Assembly: GCA_965602035.1 (NCBI GenBank)
Contig: OZ271919.1
Location: forward strand, 3,038,001 to 3,102,000
Source: Natronospirillum sp965602035
Lineage (GTDB): Bacteria; Pseudomonadota; Gammaproteobacteria; Pseudomonadales; Natronospirillaceae
Reading direction: 5' to 3'
DNA length: 64,000 nucleotides
Below the pieces are notes generated by a model, which saw only the letters and a list, made by a program, of their open reading frames with translations, ran no database searches and was not told the DNA's origin. Positions 1 through 7,129 of the stretch are shown one piece after another. The translations under genes and the position numbers were made by a program. Position 1 is the stretch's first letter, and each line of letters starts with the position of its first letter.

Positions 1-95
1 AGCCACCGTGTGCTTTGAGAGCTGTGTTGCGTCGGTTCGATTTGGAACCACCAAACCTGCACCACCGCGCCTTGCTCTCAAAGCGCACACTGGCT
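1..95. repeat. Large imperfect inverted repeat at window edge
   Basis: The 22 bases at 1-22 and the 22 bases at 74-95 are inverted copies: the outer 5 and inner 10 positions pair perfectly and a shared GTGTG in the middle is offset by two bases. The 51-nt interval holds a smaller stem (GGTTC near 34 with GAACC near 45). The left edge may continue outside the window. It could be an RNA hairpin or one end of a palindromic mobile repeat; nothing decides between these. Confidence 0.5.
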
Positions 96-295
96 CAGAG
101 AGTACTCGAATTAACCAAACAGCACACTAGTAGCTGGCAGGGGCCGTCTGGCTGAGACTGGTATTTCCAGCCGGGGAGCGTCGAAAACAGGACGTTTTCG
201 TCGCAGGGCTACAGGGACGTATTCATGCCCGGTCCCCGGGTGGATAGTCCGGGCGCAGCCCTATCGCGCCGTAAGCAGTTCCCTGATACCAGGGG
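96..295. other. Non-coding stretch with two small hairpins
   Basis: No convincing reading frame. Two stems are visible: CGAAAAC/GTTTTCG at 182-200 with a 5-nt loop, and CCCTG/CAGGG at 281-294, which lies just past the stop codon of the minus-strand transporter gene and could stabilise that transcript end. Neither is followed by a T-run. Confidence 0.4.
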
Positions 296-1186
296 TCAGT
301 TAAACAGCCACTGCACTCCGAACACCGCCACCAGCGCCAATGGTGTGCTCACCAGAATAACCGCCGCAATATCATCTTTCGGCCCATTATAATGACTCGC
401 CAGCAGGTAACTCAGCACGGCAGCCGGCATGATGGCCTGCAGCACCAGCGTCTGTTGCACGATCAGAGGCATCGGCAAGAGGCTGATCACCAAAAGGGCA
501 CTGATTCCTCCCAGTGCGATTCGTCCCACCGACAGCGTGAGAATACGACCCAAGCGATTGAGCTGGCGGGCATCGATACTGGCAATCGACTTTCCCAGCA
601 ATAGCAGCATAATCGGCAGCGCAAGCCCGGCCAGCATGTCCAGCGTGGTCATGACGGCATCCGGCTGTGGCAGCTCCGATACCTTCCAGGCAGCCCCGGT
701 CAGCAGAGCGATAATGGAACTGTTCTTCAGAAACGTCTTCAGCGTAAAGCTGCCGGAAAGCAGTGCGGCGCCCAACGTGAAATGACTGATCTGTACAACG
801 GTGGAAATCAGCACCGCATGCACAAGAGCATCCGGGCCCAGTATCGCGAATATCAGTGGAATGCCGAGATTGCCCGCGTTCGGGTTGACCAGTGTCGGCA
901 GGTAGCCGGATATCGGAAGCCGCATCAGGTGCAGCAACAAAGCACCGAGTAGCGCTGACAGGGCCAGCACCAGCAATATACCTGACAGCGTATCACCCAG
1001 CTCGGTCAGTGGTGTCTCCATACGCAGTACCGAATCCAGAATCAGGGCGGGCAGACCGATATGGGTTACCAGCGTGGGCAGCGTATCTGAGTCAAGCCAT
1101 TCAGTGCGCCGGGCCAGGACGTACCCCAGGGCCGCGCAGAACAACACGGGGAACATGGCGCTCAGATAGGTTGTGAGCAGTGACAC
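296..1186 (-). CDS. AEC-family (auxin efflux carrier) transporter
   Basis: Predicted inner-membrane exporter or permease of about 296 residues. The protein is almost entirely hydrophobic, with about ten membrane segments, and shows family features: an N-terminal segment ending in a GYVLARR turn, and a mid-protein NPNAGNLGIPL stretch like the conserved N-x-G-x-x-G-x-P motif of AEC members. The longer open frame to 1351 adds a basic, non-conserved leader that overlaps the folP promoter area, so the GTG at 1186 (or ATG at 1156) is the more likely start. Transcribed away from folP; the 180-bp gap between them must hold both promoters. Substrate is unknown; family members export auxin-like compounds, malate or other organic acids. 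Confidence 0.8.
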   Translation of the reverse strand: MSLLTTYLSAMFPVLFCAALGYVLARRTEWLDSDTLPTLVTHIGLPALILDSVLRMETPLTELGDTLSGILLVLALSALLGALLLHLMRLPISGYLPTLVNPNAGNLGIPLIFAILGPDALVHAVLISTVVQISHFTLGAALLSGSFTLKTFLKNSSIIALLTGAAWKVSELPQPDAVMTTLDMLAGLALPIMLLLLGKSIASIDARQLNRLGRILTLSVGRIALGGISALLVISLLPMPLIVQQTLVLQAIMPAAVLSYLLASHYNGPKDDIAAVILVSTPLALVAVFGVQWLFN

Positions 1187-1366
1187 AGGCAGACTCCGGA
1201 ACGCGGCATGGTTGCAGGTGCCGGTTACTGTACCGCAAACGCCGCGGGCGCGGCGACCAACCTGGTTCGGATGCCGGCACTGCTGTGCTATTATCCCCAG
1301 CCGTTTGTTGCCTGAAACCCATCGGTTTCGACAGTACAGTAACCCGGACAACCTGGCCCGATTGCA

Positions 1367-2227
1367 ATGACAGACAGTCTATCCGGCCCACGGTCCTCTC
1401 TGGACCTGCGGCAGCCCCGAATCATGGGGGTACTCAACGTAACACCGGATTCATTCAGTGATGGCGGTCACCACAATTCGCTCGAGCGCGCGCTGGCGCA
1501 TGCGCACCGTATGGCCGAGAACGGTGCCGACATTATCGATATTGGCGGTGAGTCAACCCGGCCCGGTGCCGATCCGGTCTCAACCGGGCAGGAAATGGAA
1601 CGCGTCATGCCTGTTCTGAGAGAACTGCGGCGCCGCTACGACCTCTGGATCTCTGTGGACACCAGTTCCCCGGAAGTGATGACCGCAGCGGCAGAGGCCG
1701 GAGCCGACATGCTGAACGATGTGCGCGCGCTCAACCGACCCGGTGCTGCGGAAGCAGCGGCCGCGACCGGCCTGCCAGTATGCCTGATGCATATGCAGGG
1801 GCAGCCCGGTACTATGCAACTGGACCCGGATTATCAGGACGTGGTCGGTGAAGTCCGCCAGTACCTGACAGCCCGGGCCGAGGCGGCCGGGGTCGCGGGA
1901 ATCCCGGCCGAAAAGATTGTGCTCGACCCAGGGTTCGGGTTTGGCAAGACATTGACCCACAACCTGCACTTGCTGGCAGCACTCCCGGAATTGTGCCGGC
2001 TCGGTTATCCTGTGCTGGCGGGTATGTCGCGCAAACGTATGATCGGAGAACTGACCGGCCGGGATGACCCGCTGGACCGTGTGCCCGGCAGTGTGGCGGC
2101 AGCGTTGCTGGCCGTTGATGCCGGTGCGCGGATTGTGCGGGTACACGATGTGGCGGAAACACGCGATGCTCTGTCGGTCTGGCAAGGCCTTCAGGACGCG
2201 GAGAGGGAACGGAGACAATCATCATGA
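1367..2227 (+). CDS. folP: Dihydropteroate synthase
   Basis: Cytoplasmic folate-pathway enzyme joining 6-hydroxymethyl-7,8-dihydropterin pyrophosphate to p-aminobenzoate. The 286-residue protein starts its TIM barrel with IMGVLNVTPDSFSDGG and carries the pterin-binding GGESTRPGA motif, DPGFGFGK and the SRKRMIGELTG segment, all hallmark DHPS sequences. It overlaps glmM by four bases (ATGA at 2224-2227), implying translational coupling. In many gammaproteobacteria ftsH precedes this gene; here an AEC transporter is divergent upstream instead. Confidence 0.97.
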   Translation: MTDSLSGPRSSLDLRQPRIMGVLNVTPDSFSDGGHHNSLERALAHAHRMAENGADIIDIGGESTRPGADPVSTGQEMERVMPVLRELRRRYDLWISVDTSSPEVMTAAAEAGADMLNDVRALNRPGAAEAAAATGLPVCLMHMQGQPGTMQLDPDYQDVVGEVRQYLTARAEAAGVAGIPAEKIVLDPGFGFGKTLTHNLHLLAALPELCRLGYPVLAGMSRKRMIGELTGRDDPLDRVPGSVAAALLAVDAGARIVRVHDVAETRDALSVWQGLQDAERERRQSS

Positions 2228-3573
2228 CGAGCAGACAGTACTTCGGCACGGACGGCATTCGCGGGGCCGTCGGTCAGGCGCCTATCACGCCGGATTTCAT
2301 GCTCAAGCTGGGCTGGGCTGCCGGCCGGGTATTCAGCCGCCACGGCAAGAGCCGCATCATCATCGGCAAGGACACCCGCCTGTCGGGTTATATGTTCGAA
2401 TCGGCACTCGAAGCCGGTTTATCGGCCGCCGGCACCGACATCATGCTGCTCGGCCCCATGCCGACGCCCGGTATTGCCTACCTGACGCAGACGTTCAAAT
2501 GCGATGCGGGCATTGTTATTTCGGCCTCACACAACCCGCATTTTGACAACGGCATAAAATTCTTCGGTCCGACTGGCAGCAAGCTCTCTGACGAGGTCGA
2601 AGCCGAAATCGAGCGCGAGCTGACGGTACCGCTGCAGACGGTTGCTTCGGGCAAGCTCGGCAAGGCCACGCGCATCGGTGACGCCGTCGGTCGCTATGTG
2701 GAATTCTGCAAGAGTACCGCGCCTTCGCTGTCCCTGCGTAACCAGTCCATCGTTCTTGACTGTGCCAATGGTGCGACCTATGACATAGCGCCCAAGGTCT
2801 TCGCCGAAATGGGCGCGGATGTTACCTGCATCGGCTGTCGCCCGGACGGGCTCAATATCAATGACCAGTGCGGGTCCACGGCTCCGGCAGCCTTGCAGGA
2901 AGCGGTCGTATCGCAAGGCGCGGACATCGGGATCGCATTCGACGGCGATGGTGACAGGGTGTTGGTGGTGGATACCGATGGCCGGCTCTACGACGGCGAC
3001 GAATTGCTCTATGTAATTGCCCGACACCTGAAAGCCAACGAGCTGCTCAATGGTGGTGTGGTCAGCACGCAGATGGCAAACCTGGGCCTGGAAGTGGCCC
3101 TCGAAAGCCTCTCTGTGCCCTTCGCCCGCTCGCAAGTCGGTGATCGCTTCGTCATGGAAGTCATGCGTGAGCGCGGCTGGAGCCTCGGCGGAGAAGCGTC
3201 CGGGCATATTATCTGTGCCCATCGCACGTCTACGGGCGACGGCATAATAGCCGCACTCCAGGTTCTGCTGGCATTGCAGGACCTGGGCCTGTCATTGAGC
3301 GATGCCGCCGACGGTATGACCAAATTCCCGCAGCACATGATCAACGTCCGGGTGTCAGATCGGTCGACAGCGCTGGATGACCCCGCCGTGCAGGCGGCAG
3401 CCGCACGGGCGGAGAAGGAGCTGGCCGGAAGAGGCCGTGTGCTCCTGCGTCCTTCCGGAACGGAACCGGTCGTCAGGGTGATGGTGGAAGGCGAAGACGG
3501 TGATCAGGTCGTAAAGGTCTGTGAATCGCTCGCTGATCAGGTGCGCAGCCGGGTGGGTGACTCCGCAGCGTAG
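2224..3573 (+). CDS. glmM: Phosphoglucosamine mutase
   Basis: Converts glucosamine-6-phosphate to glucosamine-1-phosphate for UDP-GlcNAc, hence peptidoglycan and LPS synthesis. The 449-residue length is normal. Visible motifs are the N-terminal FGTDGIRG, the phosphoserine loop SASHNPHFDNGIK near residue 100, the Mg-binding DGDGDR near 240, the sugar-binding GGEASGH, and the phosphate-binding RPSGTEPVVRVM near the C-terminus. The start overlaps the folP stop. Confidence 0.98.
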   Translation: MTSRQYFGTDGIRGAVGQAPITPDFMLKLGWAAGRVFSRHGKSRIIIGKDTRLSGYMFESALEAGLSAAGTDIMLLGPMPTPGIAYLTQTFKCDAGIVISASHNPHFDNGIKFFGPTGSKLSDEVEAEIERELTVPLQTVASGKLGKATRIGDAVGRYVEFCKSTAPSLSLRNQSIVLDCANGATYDIAPKVFAEMGADVTCIGCRPDGLNINDQCGSTAPAALQEAVVSQGADIGIAFDGDGDRVLVVDTDGRLYDGDELLYVIARHLKANELLNGGVVSTQMANLGLEVALESLSVPFARSQVGDRFVMEVMRERGWSLGGEASGHIICAHRTSTGDGIIAALQVLLALQDLGLSLSDAADGMTKFPQHMINVRVSDRSTALDDPAVQAAAARAEKELAGRGRVLLRPSGTEPVVRVMVEGEDGDQVVKVCESLADQVRSRVGDSAA

Positions 3574-3665
3574 TATTCGGTCCGGTCGAACAGCACACCA
3601 GCGGCCGGCTTGTGCCGGTACGGGAAAGCCGTTACTATACGCGCCGCATTTTCAGGAGGAAGGCT

Positions 3666-4418
3666 ATGCGCACGCCAATCGTTGCCGCGAACTGGAAAAT
3701 GAACGGAACCCGAGGCGAAGTTGCTGAATTGCTGGACGGATTCAGGAACGGAATTCGTACCGATGGGCAGAAGGTGATCGTGTTCGCTCCCTTCGTTTTT
3801 CTGCCGCAGGTTGAGAACGCACTCAGGGATACAGCTATAGCCTGGGGTGGCCAGAACGCTCATCCCGCGGAATCCGGCGCATTTACCGGTGAGATATCAC
3901 TGGGCATGCTGAAGGAATTCGGAGCCACCTATGTACTGGCCGGTCATTCCGAGCGCCGGACGCTGTTCGGAGATACTGATGCAGTGGTGGCTGAAAAAGT
4001 GGAAAGTGCGCTCGAAGCAGGGCTGACACCGATGCTCTGCATCGGAGAGACGCTGGAAGAGCGCGAAAACGGCACGACTCAGGCCGTCTGCGAGCGGCAG
4101 CTTCAGGCCGTGCTGGATCGTGTCGGCGTTGATGGATTCCGCCGGCTGGTGGTCGCGTACGAACCTGTATGGGCGATCGGCACCGGCAAGACAGCCACGC
4201 CCGAACAGGCACAGGAAACCCATGCCGGTATCCGGGAGTATCTGGGCCGCGCCGACCGCGGTATGGCCGAGGGTATGCAGCTGTTGTACGGCGGCAGCGT
4301 GAAGGCGGCCAATGCCGCTGAATTGTTTGCCATGCCCGATATTGACGGGGGCCTGGTGGGTGGCGCCTCGCTGAAAGTAGATGAATTCGTTGGCATCTGT
4401 AATGCCGCAAACGCATAG
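3666..4418 (+). CDS. tpiA: Triosephosphate isomerase
   Basis: Interconverts dihydroxyacetone phosphate and glyceraldehyde-3-phosphate. The ATG at 3666 is chosen because it gives the canonical N-terminus MRTPIVAANWKMNG and has an AGGAGGA ribosome site at 3654-3660; the frame is open 18 codons further but unconserved. The catalytic Lys is in ANWKMNG, the His in the AGHSERR segment and the Glu in VVAYEPVWAIGTG; the phosphate-binding YGGSVKAAN is also present. Product is 250 residues, the usual length. Confidence 0.98.
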   Translation: MRTPIVAANWKMNGTRGEVAELLDGFRNGIRTDGQKVIVFAPFVFLPQVENALRDTAIAWGGQNAHPAESGAFTGEISLGMLKEFGATYVLAGHSERRTLFGDTDAVVAEKVESALEAGLTPMLCIGETLEERENGTTQAVCERQLQAVLDRVGVDGFRRLVVAYEPVWAIGTGKTATPEQAQETHAGIREYLGRADRGMAEGMQLLYGGSVKAANAAELFAMPDIDGGLVGGASLKVDEFVGICNAANA

Positions 4419-4426
4419 GTGACATA

Positions 4427-4780
4427 ATGCAAACCCTGTTGCTGGTCGTACACGTGCTGCTGGCTATTGGCCTGATCACGTTCATTCTGTTGCAGCGTGG
4501 CAAAGGCGCGGAAGCCGGTGCAGCGTTCGGTGGTGGCGGAGGGGCCTCGCAGGGCCTGTTTGGCAGCAAGGGCAGTGCCAACTTTCTGTCACGCACATCG
4601 GCCATTCTGGCGACAGCGTTTTTCGCTACCAGCCTGCTGCTCGCCATGCTGGCGTCAGACCGCGCGACCGATGAGAGCCAGATCCAGATAGACGAAAGTG
4701 TACTGGAAGAAGAGTCTTCGACATCTTCCCCCGAAAACTCTGAAGGGGCTGGCAGTCCGGCGTTTCCTGACGTAGAATAG
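4427..4780 (+). CDS. secG: Protein-export membrane protein SecG
   Basis: Small auxiliary subunit of the SecYEG translocon. It has the expected two membrane helices (about residues 2-22 and 52-72) separated by a Gly-rich loop with GGGGGASQGLFGSKGSANFL, which matches the family, and an acidic C-terminal tail. It starts 8 bp after tpiA and precedes the tRNA-Leu gene, the usual arrangement in pseudomonad-like genomes. Length 117 residues. Confidence 0.96.
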   Translation: MQTLLLVVHVLLAIGLITFILLQRGKGAEAGAAFGGGGGASQGLFGSKGSANFLSRTSAILATAFFATSLLLAMLASDRATDESQIQIDESVLEEESSTSSPENSEGAGSPAFPDVE

Positions 4781-4799
4781 GGCGCCGTTTTGGAGACAT

Positions 4800-4885
4800 G
4801 CCGACGTGGTGGAATTGGTAGACACGCCATCTTGAGGGGGTGGTGGGCTTTGCCCGTGCTAGTTCGAGTCTAGTCGTCGGCACCA
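4800..4885 (+). tRNA. tRNA-Leu (anticodon GAG)
   Basis: An 86-nt class II tRNA with acceptor arms GCCGACG (4800-4806) and CGTCGGC (4875-4881) and an encoded CCA end. The anticodon stem CCATC/GGTGG closes loop TTGAGGG, giving anticodon GAG (reads CUC/CUU). It has a long variable arm and a T arm with loop TTCGAGT. Located between secG and rimP, where several gammaproteobacteria keep tRNA-Leu. Confidence 0.97.
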
Positions 4886-4942
4886 TTTTTCAGAGCGCCG
4901 AGTGCGGTCTGAGTGATCAGTCTGAAGGTACTGTCTGGACAG

Positions 4943-4985
4943 TCTTCGGGCTTGTTCCCGAAGAAGCCCCGTAAGGGGCTTTTTG
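4943..4985 (+). terminator. Hairpin pair ending in a rho-independent terminator
   Basis: Stem TCTTCGGG/CCCGAAGA at 4943-4964 is followed immediately by AGCCCC/GGGGCT at 4965-4980 and a short T-run. It follows the tRNA-Leu gene and precedes rimP, so it can terminate tRNA transcripts or attenuate the nusA operon. Confidence 0.8.
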
Positions 4986-4999
4986 TTAGGGAAAATCAG

Positions 5000-5021
5000 A
5001 TGGGCCTCGGGCCCATTTTTT
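5000..5021 (+). terminator. Second rho-independent terminator in the rimP leader
   Basis: ATGGGC/GCCCAT stem at 5000-5016 with a 5-nt loop, followed by TTTTTAT. It lies 16 bp before the rimP start, so readthrough here directly sets rimP-nusA-infB expression; this fits an attenuator rather than a simple gene-end terminator. Confidence 0.75.
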
Positions 5022-5036
5022 ATTTGTGGCGGAGTT

Positions 5037-5513
5037 ATGGCAAAAGCAGACGAACTAATGGCGATCTGCACACCCGTGGTCACGGGCATGGGCTATGAAC
5101 TGTGGGGTATTGAATATCTTTCGCAGGGAAAGAACAGCGTGCTCCGCATATACATCGATCATGAAGACGGTGTCACCGTCGACGACTGTGCGGATGTCAG
5201 CGCGCAGATAGCGTCGGTGCTTGACGTCGAGGATCCGATCGGTACGGCGTACACGCTGGAAATTTCGTCACCGGGCATGGACCGGCCATTGTTCAACATC
5301 GAGCAGTGCCGACAGCAGGTCGGCCAGTGGGTACGTCTGAAGCTGCGCGTGCCGGTCGATGGCAAGCGCAAGGTCAAGGGCCAGCTTATGGGCGTAGAGG
5401 ATGACTCTCTGGTCGTGCGCAGCGGTGAATATGAATATGTATTGCCGTACGAACAGGTAGAGAAAGCGAACATTATGCCCGTGTTTGAGAAAAACACGGG
5501 GCGCAACCGTTGA
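5037..5513 (+). CDS. rimP: Ribosome maturation factor RimP
   Basis: Assists 30S subunit maturation. The ATG at 5037 (MAKADELMAICTPV) is preferred over the upstream in-frame start at 4983 because the latter lies inside the terminator region. The N-terminal domain contains GYELWGIEYL and IDHEDGVTVDDCADVS, then the family motif EISSPGMDRPL near residue 80, and a C-terminal SH3-like domain with the VEKANIMPVF segment. 158 residues. First gene of the rimP-nusA-infB-rbfA-truB unit. Confidence 0.96.
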   Translation: MAKADELMAICTPVVTGMGYELWGIEYLSQGKNSVLRIYIDHEDGVTVDDCADVSAQIASVLDVEDPIGTAYTLEISSPGMDRPLFNIEQCRQQVGQWVRLKLRVPVDGKRKVKGQLMGVEDDSLVVRSGEYEYVLPYEQVEKANIMPVFEKNTGRNR

Positions 5514-5522
5514 GGCAGGGGT

Positions 5523-7016
5523 ATGAGTAAAGAGATTCTGTTGGTCGTAGAAGCAGTCTCGAACGAAAAAGGCGTCTCCAAGGACGTAATTTTCGAGGCG
5601 ATAGAGATGGCCCTGGCCACCGCCGCCAAGAAACGGTTTGACGACGATGGCGAAGCCGACGTCCGGGTGGCGATTGATCGCAAGACCGGCGAGTACGATA
5701 CGTTCCGTCGCTGGACCATTGTGGACAACGAGAGCGTTCCGGCGCTCGGCTCCGAACTGACGCTGCAGGAAGCGGAGGAGATCGACCCCAACCTGAAGCC
5801 CGGCGATGTGTATGAGGAGCAGATCCCGAACGAGACGTTCGGACGGATCAGTGCTCAGGCCGCCAAGCAGATCATCGTTCAGAAGGTCCGCGAAGCCGAG
5901 CGTCAGCAGGTGGTGGAGCAGTACCAGACGCGGGTCGGCGAAATCATCAACGGCAATGTGAAGAAGGTCACCCGTGACAGTATCATTGTGGACCTGGGCG
6001 GCAACGCCGAGGCCGTGCTGCCGCGCTCAGAGCTGATTCCGCGCGAAACGTTCCGTATCGGTGACCGGGTTCGGGCAGTGCTCGAGGGCGTGCGTGAGGA
6101 CATCCGTGGCCCGCAGCTCATGCTGAGCCGCACCAGCAACCGGATGCTCACTGAGCTGTTCCGCATCGAGGTGCCGGAGATTCACGAAGAAGTCATCCGG
6201 ATCATGGCAAGCGCCCGAGACCCGGGCTCCCGGGCCAAGATTGCCGTGAGCACCAACGACGGCCGTATCGATCCGGTCGGTGCCTGCGTGGGTATGCGCG
6301 GCTCGCGCGTGCAGGCGGTATCCGGTGAGCTGGGCAATGAGCGTGTCGATATCGTGCTCTGGAATGACAATCCGGCTCAACTCGTGATCAATGCACTGGC
6401 GCCGGCGGAAGTGGCATCCATTGTGATGGATGAGGAAACCAACACCATGGATGTCGCGGTGACTGAAGACAATCTGGCCATAGCGATCGGGCGCAGTGGG
6501 CAGAACGTTCGCCTGGCGGCGGAGCTCACCGGCTGGGCCATCAACGTCATGACAGAAGAGGATGCCACCCAGAAGCAGCAGGAAGAGCTGGATACACTGA
6601 TGGCTCTGTTCACAGACAATCTGGGCGTGGACGAAGAACTGGCCGAGGTGCTGATCGAAGAAGGTTTCACGTCACTCGAGGAAGTGGCCTATGTGCCGCT
6701 TGACGAAATGCTCGGCATTGAAGGGTTCGACGAGGACCTGGTGAACGAACTGCGTGGCCGTGCGAAAGACGCGCTGCTGACACGCGAACTGGCATCGGAG
6801 GAGGAGCTGGAATCCGCTGAGCCCACGGAAGAACTGCTGGCGCTGGAGGGCATGACACGTGCTCTGGCACTCAAGCTGGCAAGCAAGGGTATTGCAACGG
6901 TGGACGACCTGGCAGAGCAGGCAGTGGACGACTTGCAGGAAATCGAAGACCTGGACGACGACGAAGCGGGGCGCCTGATCATGGCGGCACGTGCGTCCTG
7001 GTTCGACAATGAATAG
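5523..7016 (+). CDS. nusA: Transcription termination/antitermination factor NusA
   Basis: RNA polymerase-binding elongation factor. 497 residues with an N-terminal RNAP-binding domain, an S1 domain (starting near GEIINGNVKKVTRDS), KH domains (GACVGMRGSRVQAV and AIGRSGQNVRLA), and two C-terminal acidic helix-hairpin-helix repeats. The acidic repeats are typical of proteobacterial NusA. It is likely autoregulated through the terminator-bearing leader ahead of rimP; that is inferred from layout and known E. coli behaviour. Confidence 0.98.
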   Translation: MSKEILLVVEAVSNEKGVSKDVIFEAIEMALATAAKKRFDDDGEADVRVAIDRKTGEYDTFRRWTIVDNESVPALGSELTLQEAEEIDPNLKPGDVYEEQIPNETFGRISAQAAKQIIVQKVREAERQQVVEQYQTRVGEIINGNVKKVTRDSIIVDLGGNAEAVLPRSELIPRETFRIGDRVRAVLEGVREDIRGPQLMLSRTSNRMLTELFRIEVPEIHEEVIRIMASARDPGSRAKIAVSTNDGRIDPVGACVGMRGSRVQAVSGELGNERVDIVLWNDNPAQLVINALAPAEVASIVMDEETNTMDVAVTEDNLAIAIGRSGQNVRLAAELTGWAINVMTEEDATQKQQEELDTLMALFTDNLGVDEELAEVLIEEGFTSLEEVAYVPLDEMLGIEGFDEDLVNELRGRAKDALLTRELASEEELESAEPTEELLALEGMTRALALKLASKGIATVDDLAEQAVDDLQEIEDLDDDEAGRLIMAARASWFDNE

Positions 7017-7129
7017 GGTACATCGGAACTTGCGATGAGCTCGGGAAGGCGCGGCGGAGCGACCGCCGCCAGCTCGACGCAGAAGCGTTCAGGTGCACTC
7101 AGGAAGCGGCTCCGGGAGGATACGATCAA

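Noticed and set aside
5159..5791. 210-aa minus-strand ORF over rimP/nusA
   Set aside because: Antisense shadow of two certain genes; Ser-rich translation typical of reverse-frame reading in GC-rich DNA.
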